From assembly GCA_023266235.1 (NCBI GenBank), contig JAHFRL010000029.1:525-42832 (forward strand): a stretch of 42,308 nucleotides of DNA, given 5' to 3'. The notes beneath the pieces are model-generated. The model ran no database searches. It saw only the letters and a list, made by a program, of their open reading frames with translations, and had not been told where the DNA came from. Both the position numbers and the translations under genes were made by a program. Origin of the DNA: Betaproteobacteria bacterium. GTDB taxonomy: Bacteria > Pseudomonadota > Gammaproteobacteria > Burkholderiales > SG8-41. This document shows positions 28,512 to 36,245 of this stretch, one piece after another. How positions within the stretch are numbered: the stretch's first letter is position 1; each line of letters opens with the position of its first letter.

Positions 28512-28664
28512 TTATCGAGGCAAGTTTGGAACGTCCATGACCTTTCCGTCAGGCCGGAACTTGTCCTCTTCCGGGTCGTATTCGAGCGCCTGGATCCCGC
28601 CATCCTCGGTTGGGATAGTCTGCAGAGCCCTGCCGTTATAAATCACGTGGATTGGAAGGTCCAC
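28512..28664 (-). CDS. Small hypothetical frame or gene remnant
   Basis: A 50-codon frame from a GTG reads VDLPIHVIYNGRALQTI and ends DGKVMDVPNLPR. Its composition looks protein-like, with balanced charge, and it is not explained by another gene on either strand. An in-frame TGA lies four codons upstream of the GTG. No good ribosome binding site is seen. It sits between the oxidoreductase gene and the broken transposase, so it may be the 3' end of a gene cut by the IS event. I do not recognise the family. Confidence 0.4.
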   Translation of the reverse strand: MDLPIHVIYNGRALQTIPTEDGGIQALEYDPEEDKFRPDGKVMDVPNLPR

Positions 28665-28698
28665 GGTCCGCCCGGGTCAAGGCGAGGTCGATCCGAAC

Positions 28699-29712
28699 TC
28701 AGGCGCCGCGGATGACGATCTTGCCGAAGTGCGCGCGGCTGGCGAGATAGTCGTAGGCAGCCCGGGCATCCCCGAACTCGAACTGCCGGTCGATGATCGG
28801 TTTGAGCTGCGCTTGAGACACAGCGCGGTTCATTGCTTCGAACATCTCGCGGCTGCCGACCTGGATGCCGTGCACATTAGCGCGCTTGGCGAGGATCATC
28901 TGCGGGTTGATCTGGGCCTCACCCGCGAGATTGCCGATTGCATAGAGCCGCCCGCCCATACGAAGCGCAAGGAGCGATTTTCTGAATGTTCCCGCGCCGC
29001 CCAACTCGATAACGTGGTCGGCGCCCTGTCCGCCGGTCAGATCCATTACCGCGCGCTCCCAGTCGGGCGCGGCGCGGTAGTTCACCACGTCGGTGACACC
29101 CATCGCCTTGAGCTGCGCGATCTTCTCTTCGCTGCTCGAGGTGACGATCACGCGCGCCCCGGCCATGCGCGCGAACTGCGCCGCAAATAGCGACACGCCG
29201 CCGGTGCCCAAGGTCAGCACGGTCTCGCCCGCAGTCAGCTTCCCACGGGCAAACAGCGCGTGCCAGGCGGTGACGGCCGCGCACGGCAGCGTGGCCGCCT
29301 CCTCGAAGGTGAGGTGCGCGGGAATTGAGACGACGCCTTCTTCCGAGAGCACGATACGCTCGGCCAACACTCCATCCGATGGGCCGCCGAGCGAAGAGGA
29401 TGCGTATACCGGATCGATGCGCCCGGCGAGCCAGCGCTGCACGAAGATCGCCGCGACGCGATCGCCCACCTTCACGCGCGTGACGCCGGGACCGGCTTCC
29501 ACGACTTCGCCGGCACCGTCCGAAAGCGGAATCGGCCGCGGCTTGATCGCCGTCCGCTCATAGGCGCCGGTGGCGACCTTGAGATCGCGGTAATTGAGCG
29601 AAGTCGCGCGGATGCGGATCGCAACTTCCCTCGGACCGGGGCGGCGGTCTTCCTCGTCGCCAAGCTGCAGATCGTCGAGGGTGCCGACCGGGTCGAGTCT
29701 GTAGACTTTCAT
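28699..29712 (-). CDS. MDR-family NAD(P)-dependent alcohol dehydrogenase/quinone oxidoreductase
   Basis: The 337-residue protein starts at the ATG at 29712 (MKVYRLDPVG). It has a GroES-like N-terminal domain with LNYRDLKVATG, where classical zinc alcohol dehydrogenases have a cysteine ligand, then PLSDGAGEVVEAGPGVTRVKVGDRV, and a Rossmann domain with LGTGGVSLFAAQFA near residue 170. The four structural-zinc cysteines are absent. It therefore fits the zinc-independent quinone-oxidoreductase-like branch of the MDR superfamily. Substrate unknown. An unrelated intergenic stretch of 242 bp follows upstream, empty except for a heptamer array at its far end. Confidence 0.85.
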   Translation of the reverse strand: MKVYRLDPVGTLDDLQLGDEEDRRPGPREVAIRIRATSLNYRDLKVATGAYERTAIKPRPIPLSDGAGEVVEAGPGVTRVKVGDRVAAIFVQRWLAGRIDPVYASSSLGGPSDGVLAERIVLSEEGVVSIPAHLTFEEAATLPCAAVTAWHALFARGKLTAGETVLTLGTGGVSLFAAQFARMAGARVIVTSSSEEKIAQLKAMGVTDVVNYRAAPDWERAVMDLTGGQGADHVIELGGAGTFRKSLLALRMGGRLYAIGNLAGEAQINPQMILAKRANVHGIQVGSREMFEAMNRAVSQAQLKPIIDRQFEFGDARAAYDYLASRAHFGKIVIRGA

Positions 29713-29897
29713 GCGCTCTTCTCCCTCATGGATCCGGATGGTACTACGTGGCGATGGCTCAGTCGCAGATCTATGAGCGGGGCACCAACGCGGCGTAATT
29801 CCGGACCAAATACGCAACAACTCTTACCGCCCTAACCCAATGGCTGCGTCTGGCCGATAGCGGACCTTGCCTGTCAGATCAAATCCCGACTTCCACA

Positions 29898-29946
29898 GAT
29901 GAGGGGTGAAGGATTGTGCTTTTCGCCACTCGCCTCTCGTTGCGGT
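29898..29946. repeat. Degenerate 7-bp array beside the EAL gene
   Basis: Units GATGAGG, GGTGAAG and GATTGTG form the left part; CTTTTCG, CCACTCG and CCTCTCG form the right part, giving a compact hairpin of seven units in total. It ends eight bases before the stop codon of the response regulator gene. It resembles the element at 25848-25894. Confidence 0.72.
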
Positions 29947-29954
29947 CTTGCCAG

Positions 29955-31154
29955 CTACGCGAGGTTGGAGCTTCTTTCAGTCCAGGCAGCCGCCCAGGCA
30001 GCGATTTTCGCCGCTTCCATCGGGCGTGCGATGAAATAGCCTTGCGCCACATCGCAGCCGAGGCCCTTGAGCAGCTCCCAATCGGCGCGCGTTTCGACCC
30101 CCTCCGCAACCGCTTTCAAGCCGAGTTTTTTCGCGATGTCGAGGCTCGACTCGAGGATGACCCGGCATGCATTCTTTTCGATCGCGTGCATGACAAACGA
30201 CTGGTCGATTTTCAGCTCGGTGAACGGGATGCGCGACAATTGCTGCAGCGAGGAGTAGCCGGTCCCGTAATCGTCGATCGACAAGCCGAATCCCTTGATG
30301 CGCAGACGGGCAAGATTCTCCAGCACGCGCGCCAGGTCCGTCATGGCGGTCGTTTCCGTCACTTCGAGAGTCATGTGTTTTGGCTCGAGGTCCTGCGCCC
30401 GCACCAGCGCGGTGACACGATCGGCAATACCCACCGTGATCAGCGAACGCAACGACAAGTTGACCGACACCGTCATGTCGAGCCCGCCTGCGCGCCAGTC
30501 GCGGCACGCCGCCGCCGCTTTCTCGAGCATGATCCAGGTCAGCTCGTCGATGCGCCGGTTGGCTTCCAGCGCCGGGATGAATGCGTACGGGCCGACGATG
30601 CCCTGCTCGGGGTGGTACCAGCGCGCCAGCGCTTCGGCCCCCGCCGGGCTGCCGGTCGCGACGTCGACCTTGGGCTGGAACAGCGGCTCGAACAGCCGCG
30701 CGGCCAGCGCCTCCGAAATGTCAGCCTCGCTGAAAAACACGCTTGCGGCCTTGGGCGGCGGCGTCACGGGAAGCTGGTGCAGCGCGATCAGCGCTGCGAG
30801 CTTCTGCGGCGTGACGGGTTTCTCAATCGCGCCCAGCAGGGTGATGCCATACGCCTCGGTCATGGTGCCGACTGAAGCGATCAACGCGCGGTCGTGCACG
30901 CTCGACAGTATCATCGACACCGGCATTCCCGCTTCGCCGACATGGCGTATGAACTCCATGCCGTCCATCCCCGGCATGTCGAGGTCGCTGATGACGGTGT
31001 CGATAGTCTGCGCGCGCATCGCCTCGAGCGCTGCGCGGCCATCGACGGCTTCAGCGATGTGCCGCGCGCCAAGGCCGGCGAGCATGGCAACCAGCGCTTC
31101 CCGCTGGAACACATGATCCTCGACTACCAGAAAATGAATGTCGGCGATCTTCAT
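29955..31154 (-). CDS. Response regulator with EAL cyclic-di-GMP phosphodiesterase domain
   Basis: The 399-residue protein has a receiver domain at about residues 7-125, with Asp57 in ISDLDMPGMDG as the phosphoacceptor and the EKP lysine near 109. The EAL domain follows from about residue 140. All catalytic positions I can check are present: EALARW, SVNLS, LEVTET, IDDYGTGYSS, LKIDQSFV, AEGVET and AQGYFIARP. It should therefore be an active c-di-GMP hydrolase controlled by phosphorylation. It overlaps the HPt gene by ATGA, so the HPt protein is the likely phosphate donor. No sensor kinase lies in the window. Confidence 0.93.
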   Translation of the reverse strand: MKIADIHFLVVEDHVFQREALVAMLAGLGARHIAEAVDGRAALEAMRAQTIDTVISDLDMPGMDGMEFIRHVGEAGMPVSMILSSVHDRALIASVGTMTEAYGITLLGAIEKPVTPQKLAALIALHQLPVTPPPKAASVFFSEADISEALAARLFEPLFQPKVDVATGSPAGAEALARWYHPEQGIVGPYAFIPALEANRRIDELTWIMLEKAAAACRDWRAGGLDMTVSVNLSLRSLITVGIADRVTALVRAQDLEPKHMTLEVTETTAMTDLARVLENLARLRIKGFGLSIDDYGTGYSSLQQLSRIPFTELKIDQSFVMHAIEKNACRVILESSLDIAKKLGLKAVAEGVETRADWELLKGLGCDVAQGYFIARPMEAAKIAAWAAAWTERSSNLA

Positions 31155-31582
31155 GGTTCTGGCTTGATGCTTCCGGATCGAGCGGTCACCAGCAGCGTAT
31201 CGATATACGCGGTGACCCGGTCAAGCTCGCGAGCAAGCGCGTTTTGGTTCGCCGTTATGGTGCCCCAGTCGCCGGCGTGCCCCGCCTGCGCGATGGTTGC
31301 GCAGATGTCGGCGAGGACTGCGGCGCCCACCAGCCTGCTCGCCCCCATCATGCCGTGCGACGCCCGCGTTATTGCAGCAATGTCCTGTCTTGCCAGGGCC
31401 TCCTTGAGCGCCGCCGCATCGGCATCGTTGGCCTTGCGAAAAACCGTCAGCAGCCTGCGCTCGACCGCCGGATCTCCGCCCGTGATCACCGCCAGCGCCG
31501 AGCGATCGATGGGAGCGGGTTCGCGATCGTCCACCGGGCCTGACCCCGGCGCCTCCTCACCCCTCGCGCTCTCACGCTTCAC
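31151..31582 (-). CDS. HPt phosphotransfer protein, 5' end uncertain
   Basis: The 143-codon frame has an HPt domain with the phosphorylatable histidine in RASHGMMGASRLVGA, followed by a second helix pair (ADICATIAQAGHAGDWG). It would pass phosphate to the receiver of the coupled EAL protein. The first possible start is a GTG at 31582, four bases after the Bug gene stop, with no ribosome binding site, and its first 10-12 codons lie inside a heptamer array. HPt sequences of this kind usually form the C-terminus of a hybrid sensor kinase. The gene may be the remnant of such a kinase cut at the array, or a small HPt starting further in. Confidence 0.72.
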   Translation of the reverse strand: MKRESARGEEAPGSGPVDDREPAPIDRSALAVITGGDPAVERRLLTVFRKANDADAAALKEALARQDIAAITRASHGMMGASRLVGAAVLADICATIAQAGHAGDWGTITANQNALARELDRVTAYIDTLLVTARSGSIKPEP

Positions 31583-31589
31583 GGATTCA
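31555..31589. repeat. Single-arm 7-bp array over the HPt 5' end
   Basis: Five units in period 7: CCTCACC, CCTCGCG, CTCTCAC, GCTTCAC and GGATTCA. The array spans from inside the HPt reading frame to the stop codon of the adjacent Bug-family gene. No G-rich partner arm is adjacent. Confidence 0.7.
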
Positions 31590-32552
31590 ATCGAGCTTGG
31601 CGCCCGACTCCTTGACCACCTTCGCCCATTTGGAAATTTCTTCCCGCACGTAGCGGCCGAATTGATCGGGAGTCTTCACCGACGGCTCGGCCCCCAGGGC
31701 GGCGAGGCGCTCCTTGAAGTCAGGCGCCGTCGTGGCGCCGCCGATCTCGGCGTTGAGCTTTACGACGATGTCCCTGGATAGCGCCGCCGGTCCGAACACG
31801 CCGTACCATGAAGTCACGTCGAATCCCGCCAACCCCGCTTCGCTCACTGTCGGGATCGCCGGCAACAGCGGCGAGCGCGCGGCGCCGGTCACCGCAATTG
31901 CTCTCAGTTTCCCGGATTGAACATGCGGCGTCGCCACCGGGAAACCCATCGAAGCGAGCTGCAGGTGGCCGGCGAGCAGATCGCCGACCACCTGCCCCGC
32001 GCCTTTGTACGGAATATGCACCATGTTCACGCCGGCCATGGCCTTGAATAGTTCGAGCGCCAGATGGTTCGGCGAGCCGTTACCGGCCGAGCCGAAATTG
32101 AGCTGCCCGGGTTTGGCTTTCGCGAGCGCGATCAACTCTTTCACTGATTTCACCGGCAATGAGGGATGCAGCACGAGCATGCTCGGGAATGAAGCGACTT
32201 CGGCAATCGCCGACAAATCCCTGACCATGTCGTAGGCGAGCTTGGTATAGAGGCTGACCGCAATTGCGTGCGGCACTCCGCCCATCAGCAGCGTGTAGCC
32301 GTCGGGCGCGGACCTGGCGACCTGCTCGGCGCCGATATTGCCGCCGGCGCCGACCCGGTTCTCGATGATTACCGGCTGGCCGAGACGCTCGTTGAGCTTC
32401 TGCCCGATGATCCGCGCCAGCACGTCGGTCGCGCCACCGGGCGAGAACGGCGCGACCAGCCGGATCGGCTTGCTCGGATAATCCTGGGCGCAGGCCGCGC
32501 CCGCAGCGCACAGCGCAACGAGACCCAAGCCGAGTTTCCTGGTGGCGCTCAC
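31587..32552 (-). CDS. Bug/TctC-family tripartite tricarboxylate transporter receptor 1
   Basis: The 321-residue protein has a signal peptide ending near ACAQDYPSKPI and the Bug signatures: IRLVAPFSPGGATDVLAR at 31-48, VGAGGNIGAEQVARSAPDGYTLL, VHIPYKGAG near residue 180 and the final EEISKWAKVVKESGAKL. Such receptors bind carboxylates and other small acids in the periplasm. Most, like this one, have no TctAB membrane genes beside them. The start is a GTG with GGAGGAG upstream. It is followed directly by the HPt frame. Confidence 0.92.
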   Translation of the reverse strand: MSATRKLGLGLVALCAAGAACAQDYPSKPIRLVAPFSPGGATDVLARIIGQKLNERLGQPVIIENRVGAGGNIGAEQVARSAPDGYTLLMGGVPHAIAVSLYTKLAYDMVRDLSAIAEVASFPSMLVLHPSLPVKSVKELIALAKAKPGQLNFGSAGNGSPNHLALELFKAMAGVNMVHIPYKGAGQVVGDLLAGHLQLASMGFPVATPHVQSGKLRAIAVTGAARSPLLPAIPTVSEAGLAGFDVTSWYGVFGPAALSRDIVVKLNAEIGGATTAPDFKERLAALGAEPSVKTPDQFGRYVREEISKWAKVVKESGAKLD

Positions 32553-32763
32553 GACTCCTCCGACTGAAGTGCGCGGTTCGATACGCGGCGCGCGGCAGTT
32601 TGTGGTATTGAAATTCCGCGGCCCGCGGTGTGACGTCTTTCATTTTGCCAAAAGGCCGCGCAAAATGACACCTTCATAATTTTCGCGGGCAAACACGCTG
32701 CGCAGGCTCGCTGGCGGGGCGGTGCGGTAAAATCCGGAAAACCGCGCCAAACCGGGGACCACG

Positions 32764-34083
32764 ATGGACGGAACACCCAACACCGCGAAACTTGCGCATA
32801 ACGTAAAGCGCCTGTCGCGTCTCGATCTGCCTGGCGCGGGCCAGGTGTACGTGGCCGGCAACTACGCCTATATCGGCCACCTGCCCAACAAGCAGAATCT
32901 CGGCACCAGCATCGTCGGCATCGCCGACCCGCGCAAACCGCGCATCGTGTCGCAAATTTTTCTCGACGACCCGCACTCGCACAGCCACAAGGCGCGCGTG
33001 ATCGGCGACCTCATGATCGTCAACAGCGAGCGCAACATGACCGCGATCGGTCGCAAAGCCGACGAGTTGCCTGGTTTGCGCGCGCGCCTGCGCGAGGAGC
33101 TGGGGCGCGATCCCAACCACGCCGAGCTTGCGGCAAAACTCGGCGTGAAGGCGTCCGACATTCCGGCAGTGGAAGCCGCCGAGAAAAATCCGTACGACAA
33201 GGGCGGCTTCAAGATCTACGACGTGTCGGACCGCGCGAAACCGAAGCTCATCACGTTCCAGAAAACGCACGGCATCGGCGTGCACCGCTTCGACATGGAC
33301 GCCGATTACGCCTACATTTCGACCGAGATGCCGGGCTACGTCGGCAACATCCTGGTGATCTACGACATCCGCAATCCGGCCAAGCCCGCAGAAATCTCGC
33401 GCTGGTGGCTGCCGGGCCAGCACCTCGCGGGCGGCGAACAGCCAACCTGGTCCGGACGCCAGCACCGCCTGCACCACGCGCTGCGCTCGGGCGACAGGAT
33501 GTTCGCCGGATGCTGGCACGGCGGCGTGCGCGTGATCGACGTCTCCGACATTCGCCAGCCGCGCACCATCGGCGAATACAATTACCATCCGCCGTTCCCC
33601 GAGCCCAGCCACACGTTCATGGACGTGCCATTTGCGATCGGCGGCAGGCGCATCGCGCTCGCGATCGATGAAGAAGACCACGCGCACGACGCACACGAAA
33701 TGGAGCGGCGCCGCGGCCGCCCGCACGGCTGCCTGTGGGTGCTCGACATCACCGATCTCCCGAAAATCCGGCCGCTCGCGATATTCCAGGTGAGCGAGCT
33801 CGATTCGCCGTTCAGCCGCGCGGCGCCCGGGCGCTTCGGCGCGCACCAGTTCCACGAGCGCATGGATGACACGCTGGTCTACTGCACGTGGTTTGCGGGT
33901 GGCTTGCGGATTGTCGATATCGCCGACCCGGCGGCACCGCAGGAAGCGGGGCACTTCATTCCGGAACCCGCGCCCGGACAACCCGGACCGCAGACCAACG
34001 ACGTCGACGTCGACAAGCGCGGAGTGATTTACCTCGTCGACCGCGGCCCCGGATTCAACATCCTGGAATTCACGCGGAAGTAA
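32764..34083 (+). CDS. LVIVD-repeat beta-propeller-like protein
   Basis: The 439-residue protein contains repeated strands of the LVIVD type: VYVAGNYAYIGHL, GGFKIYDVSD, ILVIYDIRNPAKPAEISRWW, GGVRVIDVSDIRQPRTIGEY, LWVLDITDLPKIRPLA and GLRIVDIADPAAPQEAG. These build a propeller-like fold whose function is unknown in bacteria. It has many histidines (SHSHKA, HRLHHALRSG, EEDHAHDAHEME), suggesting metal binding, and no signal peptide. A helical insert near residues 95-140 interrupts the repeats. Its last 13 codons and stop are duplicated at 36191-36232 on the far side of the FeoB gene. Confidence 0.83.
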   Translation: MDGTPNTAKLAHNVKRLSRLDLPGAGQVYVAGNYAYIGHLPNKQNLGTSIVGIADPRKPRIVSQIFLDDPHSHSHKARVIGDLMIVNSERNMTAIGRKADELPGLRARLREELGRDPNHAELAAKLGVKASDIPAVEAAEKNPYDKGGFKIYDVSDRAKPKLITFQKTHGIGVHRFDMDADYAYISTEMPGYVGNILVIYDIRNPAKPAEISRWWLPGQHLAGGEQPTWSGRQHRLHHALRSGDRMFAGCWHGGVRVIDVSDIRQPRTIGEYNYHPPFPEPSHTFMDVPFAIGGRRIALAIDEEDHAHDAHEMERRRGRPHGCLWVLDITDLPKIRPLAIFQVSELDSPFSRAAPGRFGAHQFHERMDDTLVYCTWFAGGLRIVDIADPAAPQEAGHFIPEPAPGQPGPQTNDVDVDKRGVIYLVDRGPGFNILEFTRK

Positions 34084-34086
34084 GAG
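34045..34086 (+). repeat. 42-bp direct repeat, left copy
   Basis: This 42-bp sequence covers the last codons of the LVIVD gene (GPGFNILEFTRK and stop) plus three bases. An identical copy lies at 36191-36232 in the same orientation. The two flank the FeoB-like gene. Confidence 0.92.
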
Positions 34087-34120
34087 CAGGCGGATTTCGA
34101 CTGGACCACCGCCCGCCGCT

Positions 34121-36178
34121 TCATCCGGCAAGATACTGCAGCCCCTCCAGCGCGAAGCGCGCGACCCCGCTCACCAGCAGCGCCACGCCGACCGACAGCG
34201 CCACCGAGAACAACGCTTCCCGGCGGCCAATGGTCTTCATCATCACGGCGAAGGTGGAGATGCACGGCACGTAGAACGTGAGGAACAGCAGGAAGGTCAT
34301 GATCTGGATCGAATTCAGGTGCTGGCCGATCTCGAAGCTGCCGAGCGCCTGGTAGATCATCAGCAGCGACAGCTCCTTGCGCAGCACGCCGAACAGGATC
34401 GGCACGCCGAGCGCCACCGGCAGGCCGAGCCACCACGTCGTGATCGGCGTGAGCAGCGCGTTGATCGCATGGTCGGCGCCGACGTGCGCGAGCAGCGCGA
34501 GCACCACGCTGCCGCCGATGAGCAACGGCGTCACGATGAAGAGGATGTCGCGCGTGCGCACCCACGTCTCGCGCGCGAGCGCGCGCCAGCGCGGCAGCCG
34601 GTAGCACGGGATCTCCTGCACCTGGCCGGGCCCGCCGCGCGGATAGCGGCGCCGCAGCACCTGGCTTAAAAGCGCGATCACGATCATCGTCAGCAGGAAA
34701 ATCGCGAATACGCCGACGCCGCCGAGATACTTGCCGGCGAGCGCGAGGATGATCGCCGAGCGCGCGGAGCACGGCACGAAGGTCACGAGCAACGAGGCCA
34801 TCACGCGTTCGCGGCCGCTCGTCGTCGCGCCGATCGCCGAAATCGCCGGCACGTTGCAGCCGAGCCCGAGCAGGAACGGCACCGCGACGCCCCCGTGCAG
34901 GCCGAGCCGGTGAAAGGTGCGGTCGACCGCGAACGCGATGCGCGCCATGACGCCCGCCTCTTCGAGCGCGACGAGCAGGAGCACGAGCGGAATCATGTAG
35001 GGCACGACGATGCCAACGAGGCCGATCAGTCCGTCGGCCACCGCGCGCCCGACAACGCCGGCGGTCGATTCCGGCTGCCACGCGGAAACCGCTTCGACGA
35101 GCCGCGCCGCGGTCACGCTGTCGATCCAGGTACTGACAAAGAAAACGACGAAGAGCACGGCCGCGAACACGGCGGCGCTGCCAACGAAGCCCCAGTGCGG
35201 GCTCAGGAACAATTCGTCGAGCCAGTAGCGCCAGTCGCGCCGCTCGTGCGGCGCGCCGAGACGCGTGGCGGTTTCGAAAAGCAGCGCGGCGCGGTGGTGG
35301 CGGTCGGCGTGCAGCTCCTCCGCGAGCGGGCGCGGCAGCGCCTGTTCGGCGGTCCCGAGCAGCTGCTGAATCGCGGGCAGCCGTTCGCGAAAATGCTGCT
35401 CGAGCTCGCCGATGAAGTAGCGGTCGCCCTCCGCGATCCGCGTCGCGAGGAGCTGCGGCGGAACGCGGAACGCCCGCTGGAATTCGGCGGCGCCGAGCAG
35501 CGCGGCGAGCGGCTCCAGCCGCCCGGCAATATGCTTGCTCGCCGGCTGCGCGAGCGGGCACACGCCCTCGCGCACCGCGCCCACCGCCGTGCGGAAAAGC
35601 TCCGAGATGCCGTGACCCATCACCGCGACGGTCGGCACGACCGGCACGCCGAGTTGCGCGCCCAGCACCCGGCCGTTGACGTAGAGCCCGCGCTCCTGCG
35701 CCTCGTCCATCTTGTTGAGTGCGATCACCAGCGGGCGGCCGAGCTGCGCGAGCTCGAGCGTGAGCTCGAGATGGCGCTCGAGCGTGGTCGCGTCGGCGAC
35801 CTGCACGATCACGTCCGGCGGCGTGAACGGAGCGGGCGGACCTTCGGGCTCGTGCACCGAGACCGGCGGGCGCTCGTCGCCCCACAACAGGTACTTGAGG
35901 GTTGCGCGGTCCTCGCGCTCGGGGTGACGCAGCGAACGGATGCTCGGCAAATCGATGACGCGCGCCTCGTCAAGCCCGACCTGGACCGCGCATTCATCGT
36001 ACGCGCGATGCGTTCCGGCGAGTTCCCCGGTGTCGACCGACGTGCTCGACACCGCCGCGAACAGGCTGCTCTTGCCGCTGTTGGGCAGCCCCACCAGCGC
36101 AATGCGCAACCGCCGCTCGCCGCGGAAGAGCGGGCCGCGGATGGGGATCGTGGCGGTGTGAACGGTCTTTTTTTTCAT
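34121..36178 (-). CDS. feoB: FeoB-like ferrous iron transporter with divergent GTPase domain
   Basis: The 685-residue protein has an N-terminal G domain (GLPNSGKSS near residue 30, NKMD near 156) and a membrane region with two gate domains. Family cysteine motifs are present: GLGCNVPAIS near residue 420, FVPCSARSA near 445 and FYVPCISTFA near 645. FeoB imports Fe(II) across the inner membrane. The G3 motif reads DLPS instead of DLPG and the G1 motif has GLPNS rather than GNPNS, so GTP handling may differ. No feoA or feoC gene lies beside it. It is alone between 42-bp direct repeats that leave 34 and 12 bp on its two sides. AAGG precedes the ATG. Confidence 0.86.
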   Translation of the reverse strand: MKKKTVHTATIPIRGPLFRGERRLRIALVGLPNSGKSSLFAAVSSTSVDTGELAGTHRAYDECAVQVGLDEARVIDLPSIRSLRHPEREDRATLKYLLWGDERPPVSVHEPEGPPAPFTPPDVIVQVADATTLERHLELTLELAQLGRPLVIALNKMDEAQERGLYVNGRVLGAQLGVPVVPTVAVMGHGISELFRTAVGAVREGVCPLAQPASKHIAGRLEPLAALLGAAEFQRAFRVPPQLLATRIAEGDRYFIGELEQHFRERLPAIQQLLGTAEQALPRPLAEELHADRHHRAALLFETATRLGAPHERRDWRYWLDELFLSPHWGFVGSAAVFAAVLFVVFFVSTWIDSVTAARLVEAVSAWQPESTAGVVGRAVADGLIGLVGIVVPYMIPLVLLLVALEEAGVMARIAFAVDRTFHRLGLHGGVAVPFLLGLGCNVPAISAIGATTSGRERVMASLLVTFVPCSARSAIILALAGKYLGGVGVFAIFLLTMIVIALLSQVLRRRYPRGGPGQVQEIPCYRLPRWRALARETWVRTRDILFIVTPLLIGGSVVLALLAHVGADHAINALLTPITTWWLGLPVALGVPILFGVLRKELSLLMIYQALGSFEIGQHLNSIQIMTFLLFLTFYVPCISTFAVMMKTIGRREALFSVALSVGVALLVSGVARFALEGLQYLAG

Positions 36179-36190
36179 CGCGCCTTGCGT

Positions 36191-36232
36191 GGCCCCGGAT
36201 TCAACATCCTGGAATTCACGCGGAAGTAAGAG
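36191..36232 (+). repeat. 42-bp direct repeat, right copy
   Basis: Identical to 34045-34086. Read on the plus strand it again encodes GPGFNILEFTRK and a TAA stop, but without any upstream gene, so it is a detached copy of the LVIVD 3' end. It lies between the FeoB start and the stop of the next Bug gene. Confidence 0.92.
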
Positions 36233-36245
36233 TAACGCGGCGCGC

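Noticed and set aside
29713..29890. Gap upstream of the MDR oxidoreductase searched for a gene or regulatory element
   Set aside because: Nothing supportable apart from the array at its far end.
34029..35885. Minus-strand 618-codon frame overlapping feoB in another phase
   Set aside because: It is Arg/Ala-rich with no domain and overlaps a clear FeoB sequence; an artefact of high GC.
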